Positions 58,511 to 63,154 of a stretch of 63,154 nt of DNA are shown here, one piece after another. Source of the DNA: Candidatus Fermentibacter danicus. GTDB lineage: Bacteria; Fermentibacterota; Fermentibacteria; Fermentibacterales; Fermentibacteraceae. The stretch is from contig LKHC01000145.1 in assembly GCA_001618605.1 (NCBI GenBank), positions 3,831 to 66,984 on the forward strand, read 5' to 3'. Numbering within the stretch: position 1 is the first letter of the stretch; every line of letters begins with the position of its first letter. Under the pieces are notes generated by a model. That model searched no databases. It worked only from the letters and a program-made list of their open reading frames with translations, and was not told the origin of the DNA. The translations under genes and the position numbers were made by a program.

Positions 58511-59089
58511 ATGCTGGATGTGACAGCGCGCATCGTCGAGGGCCTCCTGTTCGCCTCCGACCGTCCGCTGAGCCTCGACGAGATCTGCGACCTGACAGGT
58601 TCCGGACCGGAAACCGTCACCGGGGCGCTGGAGAGGATTCAGGCCGCGCTGGAGGAGGAGGGCCACGCGATGATCCTCCAGGAGGCCGCCGGATCCTGGC
58701 GCATGGTGACCGATCCCGGAGTCGGGTCTTCCGTGGCCCAGCTCTTCGAGGACAGGAGGCCGGGAAGACTCAGTCGCGCCGCAGTGGAGGCCCTGGCCGT
58801 GATCGCATACAACCAGCCCTGCACCAGAGCAGCCATCGAGGCCATCAGGGGCGTGAACTGCGACAGCGCGCTGAAATCCCTGCTGGAGCGCGGGCTGATC
58901 AGGATCAGCGGGAGACAGGAGACGCCGGGAAGACCGCTCACCTATTCCACGACCGAGGGATTCCTGAATTATTTCGGACTGAACGACATCGACCACCTTC
59001 CCCGCAAGAGGGAGATCGAGGAGCTGATAGGCTCCGGAGGGGATGGGGAGGGGGATGCCCCGAGTGAAACCGACCTCTTCGGCTCATAG
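58511..59089 (+). CDS. scpB: segregation and condensation protein B
   Basis: 192 residues. Two winged-helix domains: ARIVEGLLFASDRPLSLDEIC at the N-terminus, then LSRAAVEALAVIAYNQPCTRAAIEAIRGVNCDSALKSLLERGLI (~90-135) and GRPLTYSTTEGFLNYFGLND, all family-typical. The Asp/Gly/Glu-rich tail (~175-192) is poorly conserved. Partner of ScpA in the condensin complex. Its 3' end precedes the pseudouridine synthase start by 31 bases. Confidence 0.96.
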   Translation: MLDVTARIVEGLLFASDRPLSLDEICDLTGSGPETVTGALERIQAALEEEGHAMILQEAAGSWRMVTDPGVGSSVAQLFEDRRPGRLSRAAVEALAVIAYNQPCTRAAIEAIRGVNCDSALKSLLERGLIRISGRQETPGRPLTYSTTEGFLNYFGLNDIDHLPRKREIEELIGSGGDGEGDAPSETDLFGS

Positions 59090-59120
59090 CGCACCCGGAG
59101 GAGATGAGCGGCCGGGCGGG

Positions 59121-59834
59121 ATGAGGCTGAACCGCTTCCTCGCAAGGGCGGGAGTGGGCTCCAGGAGAACCTGCGACGACCTGATCAGGCAGGGGCTCGT
59201 GACGGTGAATGGAAGACGCCCCGAGTCCCTGGGCGTGCAGGTCTCACCGGGCGACAGGGTGGAGTATGCCGGAAGGAGGATCGTCCTTCCCGATGTTTCG
59301 ATCTATGCCTGGAACAAGCCCATCGGGGTCGAGACGAGCATGGCGGACAGGAGCGGCAGGCTGAAGGCCCTGCTCGAGAGGCTGACGCCCGGCTGCGTGC
59401 CGGTCGGCAGGCTGGACATCAACACCGGCGGACTGCTCATCCTGACGAACGACGGCGACCTGACCAACAGGCTGACCCATCCCAGATGGGGGGTGGAGCG
59501 CGAGTACGTCCTCACCCTGGCCGGGGACATCCCGGGCGGCGTGCTGGGCAGGCTTCGCTCAGGCATCTCGATTGGTCCCGGTCCGCTCTGCCGGCCCGTA
59601 TCCGTTGCGCCGCTGGGAGCCAGGCGCCTCTCCGTCGTCCTGTCGAGCGGGAGATACCACGAAGTGAGGCGCATGGCGGCCGCAGCCGGCCTGACTCTCG
59701 CCTCGCTGGAGCGGACGCGGTTCGGCCCGGTCACGATAGGCGATCTCCCCAGGGGCGGGCACCGGAACCTGTCCCGCAAGGAGGCAGGTATGCTCTACTC
59801 CCTCGTTGGCCTCGAACCCCCGGGGTCTCATTGA
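59121..59834 (+). CDS. 23S/16S rRNA pseudouridine synthase, RsuA/RluB family
   Basis: 237 residues from ATG 59121; the frame stays open upstream into scpB, so the start is somewhat uncertain. N-terminal S4 RNA-binding domain (MRLNRFLARAGVGSRRTCDDLIRQGLVTVNG), then the catalytic motif GRLDINTGGLLILTNDG with the nucleophile Asp (~105), EREYVLTL and the C-terminal YHEVRRMAAAAGL. Commonly linked to scpAB, where it is RluB (23S U2605). GGAGGAG lies 16 bases upstream, a poor spacing. Confidence 0.92.
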   Translation: MRLNRFLARAGVGSRRTCDDLIRQGLVTVNGRRPESLGVQVSPGDRVEYAGRRIVLPDVSIYAWNKPIGVETSMADRSGRLKALLERLTPGCVPVGRLDINTGGLLILTNDGDLTNRLTHPRWGVEREYVLTLAGDIPGGVLGRLRSGISIGPGPLCRPVSVAPLGARRLSVVLSSGRYHEVRRMAAAAGLTLASLERTRFGPVTIGDLPRGGHRNLSRKEAGMLYSLVGLEPPGSH

Positions 59835-59895
59835 CGGCGGAGCCCTGCGGGGAGATAATTCTCCTCTATGCGTAAAAGAGGGGACGTGACCTTGT

Positions 59896-60570
59896 CTGCC
59901 TGATCTGATCGCCATCGACGGGCCCGCGGGTTCGGGCAAGAGCACGACAGCGCGACTCTGCGCCGGCGTGCTGGGATTCGACTACCTGGACACGGGCGCG
60001 ATGTACAGGATGGCTGCTCTCCTCTGCGCTCGGAACGGCTGCGGATCTGACGGCGGGGCTCTCGCCGCGCTGATCGAATCTCACTCGATATCGCTGCATA
60101 ATGGAGAGGCGTTCCTCGATGGCGAGAACGTCTCGGCCTGCATCCGCACGCCGGCGATAAGCGAAGCGGCCAGTCTCCTGTCGGCGCTGTCCGGGGTCAG
60201 GCGGGCCATGGTCCTCAAGCAGCGCGAATTCGCATCCGGGCGCGATCTCGTAGCCGAAGGCCGTGACATGGGCACGGTCGTGTTTCCCGACGCCTCACTC
60301 AAGGTCTACGTGATAGCCGATCTGGCAGTGAGGGCCGTGAGGAGGCTGCGCGACCAGGGTCCGGGCTCCGCGGGGGAGGAGGACTTCGCCTCAGTGGTTC
60401 TCTCCCTCATTAAGAGGGACCGGAGGGACCGGGAACGCTCCGACAGCCCCCTGAGGCCTGCGCCGGACGCCGTCCTCCTGGACACCAGCCTCATGACGGT
60501 AGCCGAACAGGTGGAAAAGGTGGTCTCGCTTTACGAGGCAGTTCGCGGGAGGCGCAGGGATGTTGTCTAG
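59896..60570 (+). CDS. cmk: cytidylate kinase with non-standard start
   Basis: 224 residues if started at CTG 59896. Phosphorylates CMP/dCMP with ATP. The essential P-loop IDGPAGSGKSTT (~6-17) and YLDTGAMYRMAA (~29) lie 5' of the first GTG (59968), so translation must begin earlier. The frame opens at the TGA of 59887-59889, and the only codons available are CTG 59896 (MPDLIAIDGPAG) or CTG 59905. The rest is complete: EGRDMGTVVFPDA, VIADLAVRAVRRL, RDRRDRERSDSPLRPAPDAVLLDTS. GAGGGG stands 12 bases upstream. A sequencing or real frameshift is also possible. Confidence 0.85.
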   Translation: MPDLIAIDGPAGSGKSTTARLCAGVLGFDYLDTGAMYRMAALLCARNGCGSDGGALAALIESHSISLHNGEAFLDGENVSACIRTPAISEAASLLSALSGVRRAMVLKQREFASGRDLVAEGRDMGTVVFPDASLKVYVIADLAVRAVRRLRDQGPGSAGEEDFASVVLSLIKRDRRDRERSDSPLRPAPDAVLLDTSLMTVAEQVEKVVSLYEAVRGRRRDVV

Positions 60571-61207
60571 GCGCAGGTACATGCCCTCCCTCCAAAGGTA
60601 CGGCCACCTCGTGATCAAGGCGGTCTTCGGACTGAGGGTGACCGGGGTCGAGAAGGTTCCCAGAACCGGCGGACTCCTGATGGCGAGCAACCACATCTCC
60701 GAACTCGATCCGCCCGTTCTGGGGAGCTGCATACCCCGGATTGTCCACTTCATGGCGAAGAGCGAGCTTTTCCGTGGCAGGGCCGCAACATGGTTCTTCG
60801 CCCGCCTCAATGCTTTTCCGGTGGATCGGAAAAGGATCGACAGGGCCTCCCTGCGCACCGCCGAGTCCATCCTGCTCTCGCAGGGCGCCCTTCTCATGTT
60901 CCCCGAGGGCACTCGCAGCCATGACGGCCGGGCCCTCAGACCCAAGCCCGGAATCGGGATGCTCGTTCAGAGAACCGGAGTGCCCGTGCTGCCGATATTC
61001 ATCCACGGCACCGACAGGCCGCTGGGGGCCGTCCTGAGGCGGCCGCGCTTCTCGGTCTCACTGGGTGACCCGATCGCCCCTGAGGAGATGACGGACGCCG
61101 CCGGAGACGGCGGATTCGCTTCGATAGCCGAATTGATAATGGAGAGGATACTGGAAACGGGAGCCAAGGCTGGCCTCGCAGCAGAGGCCGAGAGGAGTGC
61201 GAATTGA
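60560..61207 (+). CDS. plsC: 1-acyl-sn-glycerol-3-phosphate acyltransferase
   Basis: 215 residues. Adds the second acyl chain to make phosphatidic acid. NHISELDPP (HX4D motif, ~44) and FPEGTRSHDG (~114), flanked by a membrane-associating N-terminal segment and PVLPIFIHG. GGGAGGCGCAGGG precedes ATG 60560. The order cmk-plsC-rpsA is common in Gram-negative and Gram-positive genomes. Overlaps cmk by 11 bases and rpsA by 4. Confidence 0.94.
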   Translation: MLSRRRYMPSLQRYGHLVIKAVFGLRVTGVEKVPRTGGLLMASNHISELDPPVLGSCIPRIVHFMAKSELFRGRAATWFFARLNAFPVDRKRIDRASLRTAESILLSQGALLMFPEGTRSHDGRALRPKPGIGMLVQRTGVPVLPIFIHGTDRPLGAVLRRPRFSVSLGDPIAPEEMTDAAGDGGFASIAELIMERILETGAKAGLAAEAERSAN

Positions 61208-63039
61208 GCGAAAAGGAGTACTGCGTCGGACTTACGCCGGAGGAGATCGAAAGGATCGAGGGATTCGAGTACTCTCCGGAAGAAAGGCGTCAGCTCGAGG
61301 AATCCTATAACGGCACCATCACGACTACGGAGGTCCGGGTAGGCACGATCCTGTCCGGCACGATACTCCAGAGGGTCGGCAACGAGGTCGTCGTTGACAT
61401 CGGATACAAGAGCGAGGGCGTCATCCCGCTGTCCGAGTTCCGGGAGGACGAGGAGATAGTCCCCGGGCAGCAGGTGGACGTCTATATCGAGACTCTCGAA
61501 GACCAGGACGGCAGGGTCAGCGTCTCCAAGGAGAAGGCCCACTTCCACCGCGTCTGGGCGGACATCAAGGCCGCCTACGACAACGGCACCATCCTCGAGG
61601 GCACCGTTCTCAAGAGGATCAAGGGCGGTCTCGTCGTGCGCATCATGGGCGTGGACGCATTCCTGCCCGGTTCACAGGTCGCGCTCAGGCAGGTTCCCAA
61701 CCTCGAGAAGTTCATCAACCAGAAGCTCGAGTTCCGCGTGATAAAGCTGAACAAGAGGCGCAGGAACATCGTGGTGAGCAGGCGCCAGGTCCTCGAGGAG
61801 GCGCGGTCGGAGTTGAAGGAGAAGCTGATAAAGGAACTCGAGGAGGATCAGGTGCGCACCGGCGTCGTGAAGAACATCACGGATTTCGGCGCATTCGTGG
61901 ACCTCGGCGGAATCGACGGCCTCCTCCACATAACCGACATGAGCTGGGGCAGGGTTCGCCATCCCAGCCAGCTCGTGAACATCGGCGACGAGATAGAGGT
62001 AAAGGTGCTCAAGTTCGACCGCGACCGCGAGCGCATTTCTCTGGGTCTGAAGCAGTTGCAGCCCTTCCCCTGGGAGGGCGTCGGCGAGAGGTATCCCAAG
62101 GGCTCGGTCGTCAGCGGCAAGGTCGCCAGCATAACCGACTACGGCGCCTTCATCGAGCTCGAACCCGGCGTGGAGGGACTCATCCACGTCTCGGAGATGT
62201 CTTGGACCAAGCAGGTCAGGCATCCCTCCAAGATCCTCAGCGTGGGGGACGATCTCGAGGCCGTAGTGCTGAACGTGAACGAGGAGGAGCGGAAGATATC
62301 CCTCGGACTGAGGCAGACGCAGGAGAATCCGTGGGATACCATAGAGGAGCGTTATCCGGTCGGCTCGGTAGTCGAGGGCATAGTAAGGAACCTCACGAAC
62401 TTCGGAGCCTTCGTTCAGATCGAGGACGGGATCGACGGTCTGGTGCACATCAGCGACATGAGCTGGACCAGGCGGGTGACTCATCCCTCCGAAGTCCTAT
62501 CCAAGGGCGACGTGCTGAAGGTCGTAGTCCTGAGCATCGACAGGGAGAATCACAGGATCTCGCTCGGGCTCAAGCAGACCACGGACAACCCCTGGGATAC
62601 CATGGATCAGAAGCTGCCCGAAGGCACGGAAATCCACGGTTCGGTCGTCCAGCTCCTCGAAAGGGGAGTGGTGGTCGACCTGGGCGACTCCATAGAGGGC
62701 TTCGTCCCTCTCAGCCAGCTCGGCTGGGAGACGCTCGAACACCCCGAGAACGTACTCAGGATCGGCGACGACCTGCCGCTAAGGGTCATCGAGGTCGTTC
62801 CCAGCAGCAGGCGCATCGTGCTCAGCGTGAGGAGCTACTTCAACGGCCGGTCCATGGAGGAGCTGAGTCAGTTCAGGGCCGGGCTCGAGGACAGACCCCC
62901 GGCCGAACCTGTCCAGATGCCTCTCCGTGCGACCACCTACGACGAGGAGGGCGGGCGGTCGCTCATCGAGCCTGAACCCGCACCCGCTCCCGAGGCCGGG
63001 TCGGACGAAGCGGCCGCCGGAGACGAAGAGAACGGTTAG
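61204..63039 (+). CDS. rpsA: 30S ribosomal protein S1
   Basis: 611 residues from TTG 61204 (GAGGAG 7 bases upstream). Six S1 OB-folds at about 45-115, 130-200, 215-285, 300-372, 388-458 and 475-540, repeating DFGAFVDLG, YGAFIELEPGVEGLIHVSEMSW, NFGAFVQIEDGIDGLVHISDMSW and ISLGLKQ. The C-terminal ~70 residues are acidic and Pro-rich. Recruits mRNA to the ribosome. A strong hairpin ends the transcript. Confidence 0.96.
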   Translation: MSEKEYCVGLTPEEIERIEGFEYSPEERRQLEESYNGTITTTEVRVGTILSGTILQRVGNEVVVDIGYKSEGVIPLSEFREDEEIVPGQQVDVYIETLEDQDGRVSVSKEKAHFHRVWADIKAAYDNGTILEGTVLKRIKGGLVVRIMGVDAFLPGSQVALRQVPNLEKFINQKLEFRVIKLNKRRRNIVVSRRQVLEEARSELKEKLIKELEEDQVRTGVVKNITDFGAFVDLGGIDGLLHITDMSWGRVRHPSQLVNIGDEIEVKVLKFDRDRERISLGLKQLQPFPWEGVGERYPKGSVVSGKVASITDYGAFIELEPGVEGLIHVSEMSWTKQVRHPSKILSVGDDLEAVVLNVNEEERKISLGLRQTQENPWDTIEERYPVGSVVEGIVRNLTNFGAFVQIEDGIDGLVHISDMSWTRRVTHPSEVLSKGDVLKVVVLSIDRENHRISLGLKQTTDNPWDTMDQKLPEGTEIHGSVVQLLERGVVVDLGDSIEGFVPLSQLGWETLEHPENVLRIGDDLPLRVIEVVPSSRRIVLSVRSYFNGRSMEELSQFRAGLEDRPPAEPVQMPLRATTYDEEGGRSLIEPEPAPAPEAGSDEAAAGDEENG

Positions 63040-63048
63040 CGCATGAAC

Positions 63049-63082
63049 GCCGCGGAAGGTTCCTGAAGGGGCCTTCCGCGGC
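63049..63082 (+). terminator. terminator hairpin after rpsA
   Basis: Perfect 11-bp stem GCCGCGGAAGG (63049-63059) and CCTTCCGCGGC (63072-63082) with a 12-base loop, 10 bases after the stop. No T-run, but the stem is long and placed exactly at the end of a 12-kb co-directional run. Confidence 0.65.
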
Positions 63083-63116
63083 GACACTGCTTTCCAGGGC
63101 TCTGTCGGAAGGTTTC

Positions 63117-63154
63117 ATGGCCGGGGTTGGACATCTGAACGTCGGGTGCAGGCT
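63117..63154 (+). CDS. possible start of a gene cut by the window edge
   Basis: ATG 63117 with GGAAGG four bases upstream opens a frame reading MAGVGHLNVGCR to the edge. The NVGCR is reminiscent of the first cluster cysteine of MtaB/MiaB-type methylthiotransferases (usually LGCK), but twelve residues are too few for a call. Confidence 0.3.
   Translation, partial: MAGVGHLNVGCR

Noticed and set aside
1-63154. Mobile elements, prophage, CRISPR array, toxin-antitoxin or other defence islands
   Set aside because: No transposase, integrase, repeat array, restriction enzyme or small toxin pair was found; gene content and codon style are uniform throughout.

Overview
The window is one continuous stretch of GC-rich bacterial chromosome, roughly two-thirds GC by eye. 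It is packed with about 63 protein genes, one tRNA and almost no spacer. I see no insertion sequence, prophage, CRISPR array, rRNA or decayed gene. The cell is Gram-negative: it has lipid A genes (lpxB, lpxK, a Kdo transferase), GmhB, PorV/PorQ-type outer-membrane proteins and several lipoproteins. It also carries scpA/scpB, era with a KH domain, six-domain ribosomal protein S1 and a MutS/MutL-type mutL without mutH. Arginine is very often AGG, and TTG and GTG starts are common (at least seven TTG). PorV-like proteins, Big_5-type Ig lipoproteins and standalone PPC-like domains point by inference to the FCB superphylum, perhaps an uncultured lineage such as Fermentibacterota or Eisenbacteria. 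The phylum is a guess.

Layout. 1-4.5 kb (minus): Nramp metal transporter (cut by the window edge), its MgtE_N/CBS partner, YjbQ, DUF503 and glycogen branching enzyme. 4.8-6.4 kb: three small membrane proteins around a bidirectional terminator. 6.5-10.9 kb (plus): PilZ, PorV-like protein, dolichol-kinase-like protein, MiaB, family 9 glycosyltransferase. 10.9-13.1 kb (minus): xseB, xseA and a secreted PPC-like protein. 13.4-19.4 kb: nucleoside kinase, SpoU methylase, ComEC, then a minus-strand sugar set (epimerase, GmhB, anchored protein). 19.5-28.6 kb (plus): Ddl, threonine aldolase, Gfo/Idh oxidoreductase, LpxB, an acyltransferase-Kdo transferase fusion, LpxK, NadB and an NlpC/P60 lipoprotein. 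28.6-32.1 kb (minus): LysM/TPR lipoprotein, Dus, LipA, LipM-like. 32.2-41.7 kb (plus): PorV-like, SurE, an intact and a degenerate transglutaminase, MurJ, UvrC, cupin, rubrerythrin. 41.7-48.2 kb (plus): tRNA-Leu(UAA), MutL, MiaA, a ParB-HTH/TPR protein, an Ig-like lipoprotein, ferredoxin-nitroreductase. 48.2-50.7 kb: deacetylase and two divergent lipoproteins. 50.7-63.0 kb (plus): Pgi, unknown envelope protein, PurN, two wall enzymes, a PQQ-propeller protein, Era, ScpA, ScpB, RluB-type synthase, Cmk, PlsC, S1.

Most genes overlap by 1-20 bases (ATGA, GTGA, TGATG), so they probably form long translationally coupled operons for envelope building, tRNA modification and chromosome maintenance.

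I did not find an obvious new defence or mobile system. The most unusual items are the DUF374-WaaA fusion inside the lipid A operon, the active/degenerate transglutaminase pair before murJ, the ParB-like HTH joined to TPRs, an Era with a changed G4 motif, and two genes (cmk and a lipoprotein) without an ordinary start codon in the expected place.
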